DNA of 64,000 bases, taken from contig NC_088309.1 of NCBI RefSeq assembly GCF_910592395.1, positions 5,892,501-5,956,500 of the forward strand, in the 5' to 3' direction. The position numbers and the translations under genes were made by a program. Source of the DNA: Lineus longissimus. Taxonomy: Eukaryota > Nemertea > Pilidiophora > Heteronemertea > Lineidae. The stretch's first letter is position 1. Each line of letters opens with the position of its first letter. The notes under the pieces are model-generated. The model saw nothing but the letters and a program-made list of their open reading frames with translations. It was not told the origin of the DNA and searched no databases. Of this stretch, positions 35,538 through 47,216 are shown piece after piece.

Positions 35538-38144
35538 GAGGTACAAGTACATGTATCAATTCCTTGAACCAAACTCCAACCGCTTAAAATGATTAGTTCC
35601 GCTGTTCCCTGGTGGCTCCGAGCTCGATATAGAAGTATTCGTTTGAGCTGTGCTCTCAATGTTTTTTTAATAACTATTTCAATATGAGAGGCATTGATCA
35701 AAGCACATCTAGCATCCTGAATAAAAAATAATCACTGTCAAAGAGAAGAATTTGCCTACTAACGAAATCATTATGGTAGAAATAGAATATGTTTAAAACA
35801 GCGCGATCAACAAAAACGTAAAGGTATTTTTAGACGGTAGCAAGCGCTATCGTAACGGCCTTCCTGCACATGCAGTTTCGTGCCACTTACCAGGCTAAAG
35901 GCGTGTGCACGTTGGTAACCTGGCTTAAAATCGCTAATGCCATGTGCGTGGTACCTGCCCTACCCGAGTGTGACATGCTGCCGTTTGAAGGCAAAGCTAA
36001 AAATTCCAGCAACTAGAGTAATATTATCATTATTTGATACTGAATGAAATCGGAACCTTCGCTATACTGAACAGCTGCAGATTGGTGTTTTACCACTTAT
36101 CATGCATTACTCACTGTTCAGATCCAAAAAGAAGAAATATGGTATATGGTGAGGTCATATAATGGTAAACGTTGGAAATGAACTTTGGACTCATATACTG
36201 GTTCGGGCAAATACATATACATGTATGTCACTTTACCCAGACATTCTTACTTGTTATCGCATTCAATTTGGCTCCCGGGTAATGAATCCTTAAAGGAAAT
36301 GAAAGGAAGTTTCACATTCATAACATGCACATACCAATGAGAGAGCGAAGACCTGGTCACCAGTGGAACAATGTCTTAATCGATATTTCAATGAATATAT
36401 TACCGACTCGCACCTGTCGAGGAGAACATAGGAAAAGCGTGAAAATTGTGAATTATGCAAGAAACGAAAATAAATCGTCACGTGTTTTCCTGTCAAGGGT
36501 AATTTTGATAAGCAACTTTTACTTGTTGAAGCTCATAATTAAAAATAGGTTAAAGGGTCTTTATCCCCAACCCCTTATTCCACAGAAACGCATGCGCCAA
36601 ATTCTTCCTGCTCCTTCAACTGTAGGCCTGGCTGAGCAACGTTTTTAACTCTGCACTTGAGAATGCTCAATACTCGTGTGCAAAGCCGCATCACTCACTT
36701 GTACTGCCCTCTGACTGATACGAGCTCTCTTGTCATGAAACTGGAAATGATATCGATCTGCTCAAGTGATGATATCGAAATACGCATGGCATTATTCCCA
36801 GGCATTTTGCAAATATTAAACATGGCAAACTGAAAAAAGGGCAATATGTCAAACCTGTTTTCGCCCTTGGGGAACACCTACGCGGCCTACGCACCCTATT
36901 TCGATGCCGAGTTACATTCACCTATGTTTGTAAACTGCATCATTTATCAGAGAGATTAAACCGCCGTCAGATAAACAGGGCCTATATGTGGATGCATATC
37001 GATATAGTACAACTACATGACGCACACGCACGTGGAAATAAGAGCTCAATAGCCCGCCAATCGACTTCCGGTTCATTGGTATCTCCTTTTATATTTCAAT
37101 GATAAAGACACAACTGAATTGTCCGGTACAGTAAAATGAATCAGCGGAGATCTAGACATGATAAATGCAACCCAAGATCAGCGTATTTTCCTGAGGAAGG
37201 TCGACTCTTAAAGTAGAGATAGTTTAACATACACCAGGCTGTTTACACATAGAATACCAGACCTAGGAATTTAATACAAGTATGTCGCCTAATGGATGGA
37301 ATCTCATTGCAATAACAAATTCACCTAAGGCAGTTTAGGACCGTCTCTCAGGGCTGTCTTCTACCATTCGACGATCACAGAATGTCAACATCCTTATTAG
37401 GCTCTTGAGTACAAATTATTCGGTCAATGTCCTTCGTCTTCGAAATTGGGGTTTTATTGTGCCTTTGACGAAACCTTCAAGGTTTCAGCGTACCTCACAT
37501 GCATTTATGTGTGTGTTGCAGTAAGACACGTTTCGTGTATATTTCTGTGTACATTCGCACCTGCAATTTCTGAACATTTCTACTCTGAATACTGTTTTTT
37601 CCTGACTAATTTTGATCACTATTTTAATGTATGGCATACATTGTACATCTACAATGTACAAACTGTACATTCATTCTCTAGATGGGCCAAATTATTATTT
37701 TGTACATGTAAAATTGCATTAAAACTCTCGAATCTGATGGAACAACTAGGTCTCATAATTGATATAAACCAGCCTGCATGGTAGGTTTCGCGCGTGCAAG
37801 AGCCCGAAAGGACGTGGACAATTACTTCATACAGCGGCTATATAGAGGACTTCCCTCAAGACGAAGAAGATGATAATAAATTACTAATCCGGATAATGGC
37901 TTAACGACTAACATTATTTTATTTGTGATCAATATAACGGATGTAGTGTTTGTATATACGTCCGTCGCCTCAATGTCTGTTTTTTTCGGTTGACATGGTC
38001 AATGATGAATGGGCGTTAGCTGTACTGCAAGGCACTCACTCTTATTAGCGAACTGCTAGAGCGTCAAGCAACAGGGAAATTGATATTCCGTCAATACACG
38101 GAAAATTAGACAGCTAGCCACCATGGGTATCGAGTTACACTGTC

Positions 38145-38898
38145 AGTGACTGTCAGGAAACGCAATTCAATTCATTATTCTTATACACCAGCAAATGGCC
38201 CTATTCAAATTGCCGGATAACGACCGCGCCAAGAAGTAATTGACCGTGCGCGCGCTATCGAATAACGCGTTTTTCTTCTGAGAGTTGAAACAAAACTGGA
38301 AAAAAACGTCAAACACTTTCAAAGAAAACCAACTTAATGAATGAAATAGCAGAAGAACCAACTTATTGAGGATATAATCCCAGTCTTTTACTTGATTGCT
38401 TAAAGGGACCACTTGTGTATGAGATATGTTGGTTTTTCATACGAAAATGGCTTCCAGTAGGACCGTAACTTATCCAAACAGCATAATTGAAAAGTCATTG
38501 AACTGCAATAAACAATGCACTCGAACGGGGTGTAATCATAGGCCTGCCTGAAATGCACATGCCATGGCGTTGTCCCGAGTCCAAAACTGCCTCCCAACAC
38601 TGTCCAAAATCATAATTAGAACTCAGCATTAGTGTGATATGACATGTACAAATGGCGGCGCATGGTGGCAAGCAGGGTCATTATCCTCCTGGCCAGGTAA
38701 ATACCACGCCCAGGTTGTCCCTTTAATGCGTGAATATCTCATGTTCCATCATTCTTACTCCGCCAATTCCGTTCCTTCAGTCGGTGCGATTCAGCCTGGA
38801 AAATGAGACGGCTAATCTCCACGGATATCAAGTTAGGACTGTCAGGAAACGCAATCAAATTCATTATTCTGACACAGCAACAAATGACCGACCACCTC
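38145..38898. repeat. Pair of direct repeats about 60 bp long, 690 bp apart
   Basis: GACTGTCAGGAAACGCAAT followed by AAATTCATTATTCT-like sequence and CAGCAAATG or CAACAAATG text occurs at about 38150-38203 and 38838-38895. The DNA between them includes the candidate exon at 38652. The spacing could reflect a duplication or an insertion between repeats. Confidence 0.5.
38652..38696 (+). CDS. Candidate first coding exon (orphan)
   Basis: The ATG in ACAAATGGCGGC opens 15 codons (MAAHGGKQGHYPPGQ) that end exactly at a donor CAG|GTAAAT at 38697, in phase 0. The Gly/Pro/Tyr-rich start is protein-like and the donor placement is good, but no downstream exon was identified and the gene is unrecognised. 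Confidence 0.35.
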
Positions 38899-41002
38899 AT
38901 TCCATTTCCAGGGTAAATATTAGTCTTCGGCGCGTACAGACACTCGTTCTGTGTCTGCCAAACATGCCGCCATTCATTACCGTTTATGAATACTGAATAT
39001 CCTCCAAGATTTTAGAGTCATCACAGGCGCGTGAAGATACCAGAATCCGATCGATCAGGCGCGGCTACAGGTGGCGCAACAGACGCGTGCAGACCGTAGG
39101 GTTTATCCCCTTTATTTATGACAGATCATCGAAATTGACCATGAAAATTTGGGAAACACTAGGAATTTTGATGAATGCAGTGCACGCATCAAATTAAAAC
39201 ACACGCAATCAACAAAGCAAAAGTGTTTTCTGGTTCCGTTTTCTGTAGGTTGGGTGGGGGCTGAATGATCGCCAACTGATTTGTTCGTTCTTGTATTCTC
39301 ACTTGCCTGTGGCCACACTGTGTAATCTGCTTGGAGAATGGGTAGATTTCGATTGGTTTCGACAAATAACTGAGCCTACACTAACGACCAAATCAATCTC
39401 CGGTCATGTTTACTAACTTTCTGATCGACACCTGTTTTTGCTTGAACAGACGAATTAACTGAGAAAATCTAATTCAGTGAGAATCTCCACGGAAATACGA
39501 TAATGGAGGACGAAATCAATATTACTTTAACTTACAGCGCCATTTTTTGTTTTTTGGCGATATCGTTGACGTATGCCTAAATGGGCCCACGGATGCAGAG
39601 CCCAATTGATGAATACAAGCGCGTCAAGAAGGCCCTGCTACATCAACAGGAAGAAGACTCCAATATCCAAATTCTTTGTTGTATAGGATGGCCAAGTGCA
39701 CATTTTAATGTCACCGGGGTATAGCCGATTGAAAGACGTAGTACCCGATTCGCACGGGAATACCTGCATAACGAAAGAATACGATCAATGGACTCCACTT
39801 CCTGGAGGTAAAGCTTGGTCGTCTGTACACAGTGAAATAGGCTATTTGTCTCTGTATGTAATCTCTTGTACAATCAGCTCAATTTTGGCGGTGACCAAAT
39901 ATTCATCTCATGGTATTGGTTGTTCCCTCGCCACGCCAATCGAATAAAGATTGACCCATTCACGAAATGCTCCCGTCTTACACCTTAGATCCAGCATCAT
40001 TTTTCGCGACACATACATATTTCCCTGCATCACCTTCTTGACGGGCGAAAAAAGCAGAGCACCATCCATTAAATGAAATTGAATTGAATTGAATCTGCGT
40101 GTTGTCACCAATAGATGAAATGCTACCACTTTAGTAGGTATGTATTCTTTTCACAACCATTATCATGCAATATTGATGTAATAGAAGAGGTATTTCCGAA
40201 AAATAAAATCTTCTCGCAGACAACGACCCACCATTAAGTAACCATTTTTCAAATGAAGATCTGACTAATAAGTATAATAAAACGAGTTGGGCTCCTTCCG
40301 TTCGTGAATAGATAATCAGAATCATGATTTCTGTCTTCAAATACTTAACTGCAATGCACATGTAAGATTACAGTGATTTGAGTTGGCGCACTTCTGTCAA
40401 CATTTTGACACCCCAAGAACGTCACATCGTTGGTTTTCATAAAGGTTTAGTAATGTTTGCTATTCGGGCCTGAAACTCTTTATATACATGTATATCGATA
40501 TCCACAGTTCTGGCTTATTGTCAGTGGATTTATCGAGGATTAAAACATGTCACTGTGTGGACGTTTGAGAAAGAGACTGTCGACTCCGATAGTGACACGG
40601 CATAAGCTTTTTGTACACTTGTCATCATCAAGTTTCATATAGAACTAACTTGGAATGTGGCAAATCGCCTAAGCCCAAGCAGGATGAATTTCATCTGTCT
40701 GTCGTGTATACGTTTCTTTATGGTGTACATGTAGCATGGCAAACGTGTGCTAGTGACGTATAGACCCACATGTAACAGTATATAGTATCTGTTCTTATAC
40801 GCATGTTGCCAAAAGATGCTCGATTAACGACACCGGATTCAAGTGGTGGCGGTACAAATCAGAAGTTATGTGTTCAATGAAATTTCTGTGATAAAACTCC
40901 TGATGTCAGAAATATGTAGTTTGCCAACTTTACTCGAATCGACATATTCTATACCTTTCTCAAACTTCCACATTCATGTTTCATGTAGTTCATGATATTG
41001 TC

Positions 41003-42088
41003 CTATTTCTGTTTATACTTAGCGATGGTTCGTTTCATGATATCCAAACAGGGTCCGAGAAGTCTTTCGAACGATTCTACCTCTAAAAATGCTAGTTTAA
41101 CCTTACCAACAGCATACACATTAGCAGACCTAGGTTTATTCTCAACCAACGCCATTTCACCGAAGTATTTCCCTTTCCCGGATCGAGCGACTTCCGCCTC
41201 TTTACCGTCTTTCGTAATCGTAATTTTTACATTTCCATCTTCTATAAAGTACATCCCATCAGCATCATCACCTTCTTTGAGAATTATGCAATCCTGATAA
41301 ATCCTGGGTGTAAGTGCATCAGCAAGATTCATACGTTCATACTGGTCCAAATGTTTCAACATAGGCACACCCTCCAGTAAACTCTCGTACATTTTACGTT
41401 TCTTGAATGCTGCCTTTAGCACAATAGTCCGGAAAGAGTTCCTCGTCATTGCCCATAGTACGCCCTTGGTTTTTGCGACGACAGTTGCGGACCGGGGCAT
41501 GTTGTACATCAGCGCCAACTCCCCGAAACTCCCCTGATCTTCAAAGACATGCACACGTTTCTGCTCCCCGTTTACCGTCACCAAAACATCATAGGTCCCT
41601 TGGTCAATAACGTAAAAATTGTCACCGTCATCACCCTGTTCGATGACATGTTCACCAGGCGTGGCACGTTTTTCGAACATTGCATCAAGGACGTCCTGCA
41701 TCTGGTCAGGGTCTAATGAACGGAAAAGCAAGATCCCACCTACCGCCTCTAAGAGTCTCTCCCGCTGGTCATCCGTCTTTGGATGGACGACCTTCTCAGT
41801 GTCGTCGTCCGCTTCAGGATCGTATCTTTCCGCAGAGACGGAGTGCCGACGGGCAAAACGATTGTTTTTCTGGGTAATCGGCCTGAACTCACCAGGGTCA
41901 GGCTCCCTGGCCTGGTCATCATCATCGACGATGATATACATCGGGACATTTTTATTCGCCTTTTTGTCCCGAACTTTCGTGAAATATTCCACGGCGTATT
42001 CGTATATATCCATGGGCTTTTCCCGCAGGACGGAAACCGTGAAGTCCCGTAACATGTCCCCTAACCCGTCCGGTATTTCCAAGTTCAT
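41003..42088 (-). CDS. PRKAR2: cAMP-dependent protein kinase type II regulatory subunit, intronless
   Basis: Encodes 361 residues from the ATG at 42088-42086; the frame is open a little further upstream, but only to a TTG. The protein dimerises, anchors PKA to AKAPs and holds catalytic subunits inactive until cAMP binds. Residues about 4-42 form the dimerisation/docking helix pair (IPDGLGDMLRDF ... VEYF). An acidic linker leads to the inhibitor site RRHS at 80-83; a phosphorylatable Ser there marks type II rather than the pseudosubstrate of type I. Two cyclic-nucleotide-binding domains follow. Their phosphate-binding cassettes read FGELALMYNMPRSA (E190, R199) and FGEMALVENKPRSA (E311, R320), with both cAMP-contacting Glu and Arg intact. 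Length is slightly short of vertebrate RII (about 400) because of a short linker and C-terminus. No introns interrupt it, which is odd for this family. The opposite-strand frames here are shadows. Confidence 0.95.
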   Translation of the reverse strand: MNLEIPDGLGDMLRDFTVSVLREKPMDIYEYAVEYFTKVRDKKANKNVPMYIIVDDDDQAREPDPGEFRPITQKNNRFARRHSVSAERYDPEADDDTEKVVHPKTDDQRERLLEAVGGILLFRSLDPDQMQDVLDAMFEKRATPGEHVIEQGDDGDNFYVIDQGTYDVLVTVNGEQKRVHVFEDQGSFGELALMYNMPRSATVVAKTKGVLWAMTRNSFRTIVLKAAFKKRKMYESLLEGVPMLKHLDQYERMNLADALTPRIYQDCIILKEGDDADGMYFIEDGNVKITITKDGKEAEVARSGKGKYFGEMALVENKPRSANVYAVGKVKLAFLEVESFERLLGPCLDIMKRTIAKYKQK

Positions 42089-42799
42089 TTTCAATATTTT
42101 TTAGTTCCGCGACGAAATAAATTCACAGTATTCCGATATGGTCTCTGCGTTAATCCGGTGAATTTGATGAGAGCTATAATCCGTCTGTTATCAGCCACCA
42201 ACACACATCCGCAACGCGATATAACTTACTCCGGTCGAACTATACTAATCCTCCCTTCTCACCGGAACCGTTACTCCATCTCGAATGCATATTTTATAAC
42301 CAGCCGCCAGAGGAATATATGCTCTGCGAATCAATTATACAAACCCGCAGAAAGCGCCAATCGCAATAAGCGTCACATGTCAACATCGGCGCGATCGATA
42401 TAGAAACCTTTCTCCAGGTACAGAGTTACATATATGTTGTGCCATCTTTTGTGTTCAATCAGACATATCATTGGGACAGGGTTGATGTTGGTCGATAAAA
42501 CCCCTGGCACCATTGGTCAATTGAAGTTACAGGCCATATAGATTGATATATTGATTGTTTACCTCAAGTAAAGGTTTCAAGGAATGCATAGTTCTGCTGC
42601 CATCATAGGGAAATGAGAAATGTATTGCTTTTATTGGTATTGGTAATAAAATATTTATGGCCGTCATTTTGAGAGGGAAAGAAGTACACGAGAAGATTTG
42701 CATCAAAGTTATTCACGATATGCGATTAGAATGATTTATGGACACTTTACATGATGCATTAGGATATTGTCGTGACTAACAGCTTTATTCTAAATAAAT

Positions 42800-42876
42800 C
42801 GTCCATATCAATGTATTACACAATCCTTACAATGTTAACATTGTGAGGATTTTGAAACACACTGATATTTATGGAC
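42800..42876. repeat. Imperfect palindrome of about 77 bp
   Basis: GTCCATATCAATGT...CAATCCTTACAATG pairs across a TTAA centre with CATTGTGAGGATTTTG...ACTGATATTTATGGAC. Mismatches and a 3-nt bulge are present. It could be a foldback MITE or a transcribed hairpin. Confidence 0.6.
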
Positions 42877-43560
42877 TATCCCTTAGAGTCTCAGTAGACA
42901 GCGTTTAAAATCGTTCGGAATACAGTTTGCCTGTGAGATACCAGTGAGACCAATCAAAACTGACCAAATTTCTGAGCAGACGCCAACCTCGGTCGGAGAA
43001 CATGTATATACCATCCGCAACAGAATGTATTGCAAATATACATGTTGAACCTGAAATGGCGAATATTCATGAGACCGAGGCTAATAGGGAGCTACCTTTA
43101 TTTTGATTTCCACTTCATTCAGAGGTGAAAATAACAAAATTATATCGACTCGGATACCTTCATATGTATTCCTTTACGATCGCAGTGAACTCTAAACTTT
43201 CTAAATATATGTAGACAATCTCGATTTCCACATCGATTTCATCACGAAATATATAAGTGACATATAAACATGCAGAAGTCTGTCTGGTCGCTGATGCAGC
43301 ATAAATCCCTGCGTTTTCAGAGTTCCTGTGTATGCAGCATGGAATACACGTATGCTCCTAATACATAGAATTTGAATTTATCATCGGATGCTCAGTTAAC
43401 TAGATTCGTGGTCGAGTGTCATCATTGATCTGTTGATCGCTAAGCAATCTCCCGCCCGTTACAACCAGCTGGGTTCAAGGAAAGCAATTACTTGATGTAG
43501 ATCTGTTTGAGTAAAAATTACCCAGATGCAATGACCATGTATGTAGCGGAGTCAAGGTCT

Positions 43561-43608
43561 GCAGGTCAAGGTCAGTGCAGGTCAAGGTCAATGCAGGTCA
43601 AGATCATT
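43561..43608 (+). repeat. Three 16-bp tandem units carrying TCAAGGTCA
   Basis: The units GCAGGTCAAGGTCAGT, GCAGGTCAAGGTCAAT and GCAGGTCAAGATCATT are adjacent, preceded by a further partial TCAAGGTCT at 43552. TCAAGGTCA is the extended half-site known for monomeric NR5A/ERR nuclear receptors. Function is inferred only. Confidence 0.6.
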
Positions 43609-45021
43609 GCATGTCCTACTCTTTTTATGACTTCGTGATCAGTATCCAATCTGTGAACCGTAATGCGTATACAATCATCAAAGACATTGCCATATCATGT
43701 GCGAGTCAAACAATGTATGTCTGCAACACACAACGCTAATGATGACAGCTCGATACAATATCTGTCCTTCACCTATAGGCCTTAATCTTGGCACTAGATA
43801 CAGTCTAGTCTATTCGTGACAGGTCCTACGTACCAGTCATCTTGCCGTGATTTGAATTGGGTATTGCTGTAAGTGCTGACATCTGGCTTTTTCAAAAGCT
43901 AACTTTAACTTGCCGGGATACGGCAAGGTTTGTGAAAGCCGTTGTCTCCCTTTAACGTTGCTTAATTACGACGACCACTTTCTCCTGGCCATTATTTTCA
44001 ATACCGGTTCGGTTCTTCACGAAATAGACCATGCATAAAGGTGTTTGATCATATTGATAAATTTGTGATAGCCAAATGGCATGACTAATTTACCATAAGA
44101 AACGAATCAGTAGCGACAGCTGATTTGAATTTTTCATCTCGCTAACCCATAATTAAAGTCTAAGGCGGTATTCTCAATCTTGACCATACATGTACATGTA
44201 GTCTCAGTGCAACAAGCAAACGGATATTTGTCTAAATATCGCGTGGGCCTTAAAAAACGTGTCGAAATTTATGAAGCAAATCACTCACTCAGTTCTAAAT
44301 GGGTCTAATTATAATTATGTGCCCAGTAAGGCATGTAGGAATTGATCTGTTTGTATATGGAATTCTTAAGATATGGACGGGATGACTGGAATTTCCGCGA
44401 AATTGCGCTGAATAGTTTAATTGACGGTTATATTGCATCTTACTTTATAGGCCCAACACTGGCCAATAGATACCAAAGGCCTTCCAAAGTAAACACGCGG
44501 TTGACCTGAAATGGATGTCAAAAAGAACAAATGGTCAACCAGCTCCTGATTGGTGGACTCTTTAAGATTTATGTACACAAAATCAACTTATTTTAAACTT
44601 CACATTTAACTTCCTTCGAGTAAAATTGATTTTTCTCTTGAAAGTTTATCAATCACCTAAATCGATCGGAATTTAGTCTCGTTTGATATATATCAAGAGT
44701 GTTGCAAATTAGGCTTCTCTTTTAAACGGCGGATAGACTTCCAACAAGTCAACGTGTCTGCTTCGGAACAAGATAGACAATCTTTTAGAATCTACGTCCG
44801 GAAAAGTGAAATGATTTTTTACTTTTGGTACAGTTCTTTTCGGAGAGTATCCTTTCCTCTTGTCACAGGATCCTTGTAGACCAAGCAACCTACGTATTGT
44901 GACTTTGTTGCAGCTTTCGTTTTCGTATGTACACTAAAGGTTATCATAACGCAGAGAGCGCCAACTGCATAAACTAACAGAGACACTTGATTCCGGATAT
45001 TGTCGGTACTTTCTTCCCAAA

Positions 45022-46110
45022 ATGGGCGATCCAGAGCTTTCCGCAATCGGGAATGATGTGCTTCATGCGAGGGGTGGCGGTGGTGGCCAAAAGCGGATCA
45101 TCGCCGGCAGTGTTTACGAGCCAAAGGCTATCATGAGGAACTTTCACCTTGACCTCCAACTGAAGGAGGAAAAGGAACGTATCGAGGCCGCAAAAAAGAT
45201 CCAAATGCGCAACTTAGATCATCGCAAGTTTTCATTGAGGACGAAACTGATGAATCAAGACGCGCAACTGTATAAGCAAGGGATCCTTAGACAATCAGAA
45301 CTTCGTCACAAACGCGGAAAACACGACCGCTCCAACATGAAACTTCTTTTGACTATGCAAGACAAGATGCACGCTCGTCAGTTGGATATGAGCAATCTAA
45401 ACACTTCCTCCTGTATCCTGCATCCAACCAATGCTTTTGATGATATACCGGCAGATGGAAGGGCAAGAGCGAGTACTCTTGAGAGTTACTTTCGACAGCA
45501 AAGTTTACTACAGCGCCGGGAAAAATTGAGGAGTAGGGACAAATTAGCCCCAAATCATATTCAACCCGAGGAGAAGCAATTCGGTTCAAATGCCAGAAGG
45601 AGTACAGAGCTTCGTGGCCGGGACTTTCAAGGTGATCGAATAGTCTTGCCAGACATTAATGAGCACAAAAGGAGCTCCTTGGATAGCAACAGTCTCGTAC
45701 GGGATATGAATTCAGCTTTATCAGGCAGGTTGTCGCATTCGCTTGAGAGCCTTCCTAAACAGCCAAGCCCACTGCCGGAGCTAGAGCTAACACACTTGCC
45801 GCCACGCCGCGTGTCCCGGCTCCGCAGCGTGACCATTGGACGAACGTTGGACTTGGAGGAAATGCTCGAGCGGCAGAAGGCCCGTGCCGCGGAGGGGAAA
45901 GTCCGACGTCGATCCGACGAAAAGGCACCAGACTACGAAAGACTGGACAAAGGAAAGTTGTATGAAAGCACGGACCAGTACGACACTGAAATTGAAGAGG
46001 CTGATAGAATGTTTCGGAAGTGTCGCTTCAACACGAAAGACACTACTGCGGAACATGTAGACTTCGATCGGGAGGTCAGCAATATCAGCCACTCCTTCAT
46101 GGACGCTTGA
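45022..46110 (+). CDS. Unrecognised 362-residue basic protein, single exon
   Basis: The start is the first ATG after an in-frame stop about 90 nt upstream; the frame ends in TGA at 46108-46110. The N-terminus has a poly-Gly run (residues 18-22). Residues about 40-125 are rich in Lys, Glu, Gln, Arg and His and read as amphipathic helix (e.g. LQLKEEKERIEAAKKIQMRN). The middle is Ser/Arg-rich and probably disordered, with a Pro-rich segment near residue 250 (PKQPSPLPELE). Another helical stretch (TLDLEEMLERQKARAAEGK) follows, then an acidic C-terminus. No signal peptide, membrane segment or known domain is visible. The composition would suit a cytoskeletal or ciliary protein, but that is a guess. 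No introns are apparent. AATAAA hexamers lie at about 46257 and 46522. Confidence 0.75.
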   Translation: MGDPELSAIGNDVLHARGGGGGQKRIIAGSVYEPKAIMRNFHLDLQLKEEKERIEAAKKIQMRNLDHRKFSLRTKLMNQDAQLYKQGILRQSELRHKRGKHDRSNMKLLLTMQDKMHARQLDMSNLNTSSCILHPTNAFDDIPADGRARASTLESYFRQQSLLQRREKLRSRDKLAPNHIQPEEKQFGSNARRSTELRGRDFQGDRIVLPDINEHKRSSLDSNSLVRDMNSALSGRLSHSLESLPKQPSPLPELELTHLPPRRVSRLRSVTIGRTLDLEEMLERQKARAAEGKVRRRSDEKAPDYERLDKGKLYESTDQYDTEIEEADRMFRKCRFNTKDTTAEHVDFDREVSNISHSFMDA

Positions 46111-47216
46111 TGAGAGTTTCACGACATATGTATATACTGATCACTTGCTCATGGTTAAAGGAATTGATACCGAATTTGTCTCACCACACACCGCCAGGGT
46201 GGAGCTATACCTTGTAGGCCCGCAAACCGAGGTGCCCAGAACGCCGAGATTTTGCCAATAAAATAACACCTCCACCCGAGTGATCTTTGGCGAGACAACC
46301 AATTTCGACAGTCACGACAGGTATTTCAAAATTTCAGTCAAGTGGTTCAAAAACAAATCGGTGACGAAACTTTGGAGTCAGTGATCGATTCATGTACAGT
46401 GTACAAGACATGCAGGCACGTTACTCAAGAGCATTTAAGAGAGTTGTGTGTATGATATTTTAGTCGTGGTGCCTATGTAATCAAGAATATCATAGATTTT
46501 AAAAAACAAATTTAGATCAGTTTTAATAAAGAAGATGATAACCTGCGACCTTGTGCAATGCGGATCAAAAGTAACTCTATTTTCAATTGGGCAGTATATA
46601 TTACACTGTTGATGGAAAATTGATTAAGTGGTGATAAATTAGAATTAAATATTTGCAAACCCAATCTGTCAATCAATTTAGTCTATTTTTAAAGTCACGT
46701 GCACGGAATGTCCGGGATTTACCGTAGCTGATTTGATAATAGATCGCCGACGTGTCATGGTCATTTCCTGCAATGGGCCGTTTCTGACGAACGATACGAT
46801 AAATATGACACTCGGACAGCATCATTCAGACCTGAAAGTTTCAGATGAAAGAATGCATTTCGTTCAACTGAGTGTGTTATCTGCGTGAACTCGGCAAAAA
46901 ACAGACTGTCACTCGTGAAATTGACTATAGATACTGTGTCAAGGCTATTTAGCCTGTTGAGGCGCCTCTGTTTCACAGAGGCCTTAACATTAGATAGGCC
47001 TTTCGAACAGGCGTCCCTTAACCGGCTGAATACCGTCGAAAGAGTATAGTATCACTCGCAAACATATAAAGAACAACATGAAATCATTTGTTTGCATAAA
47101 ATTATTATTTCCAATTAAGAACAGAAACTGCATTGCTAAGATCACATTACTACACCTAACGGTATAAATGTTCTTCCAAACATGCTAAATAAAAGTCAAC
47201 TTTGCTTACATCAATA

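Larger units (their letters stand above)
22515..41002. other. Long stretch without an assembled gene
   Basis: This is mostly AT-rich non-coding DNA with the repeats and candidate exons listed separately. The 133-codon plus frame at 22711-23112 has no recognisable domain. G-tracts occur near 25641 and 27558. At 39502 an ATG opens a 25-codon ORF whose second half is hydrophobic (AIFCFLAISL), a possible micropeptide but weak. An AATTG microsatellite is near 40075-40093. No RNA gene was seen. Confidence 0.45.
42089..45021. other. Intergenic region between divergent PRKAR2-like and 45-kb genes
   Basis: No coding sequence is supported. It contains the palindrome at 42800-42876, the 16-bp half-site repeat at 43561-43608 and an ACATGTACATGTA near 44188. 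As the shared upstream region of two divergently transcribed genes it may hold promoters for both, but no clear core promoter element was seen. Confidence 0.5.

Noticed and set aside
42089-42094. PKA-RII start two codons upstream
   Set aside because: That codon is TTG; the ATG at 42088 gives the expected family N-terminus.
41619-42104. 161-codon plus-strand frame
   Set aside because: Antisense to the PKA regulatory subunit; low-complexity Ser-rich translation with no domain.
43561-43608. CRISPR-like array
   Set aside because: The period is only 16 bp with no unique spacers and the context is a eukaryotic genome; it is a minisatellite.
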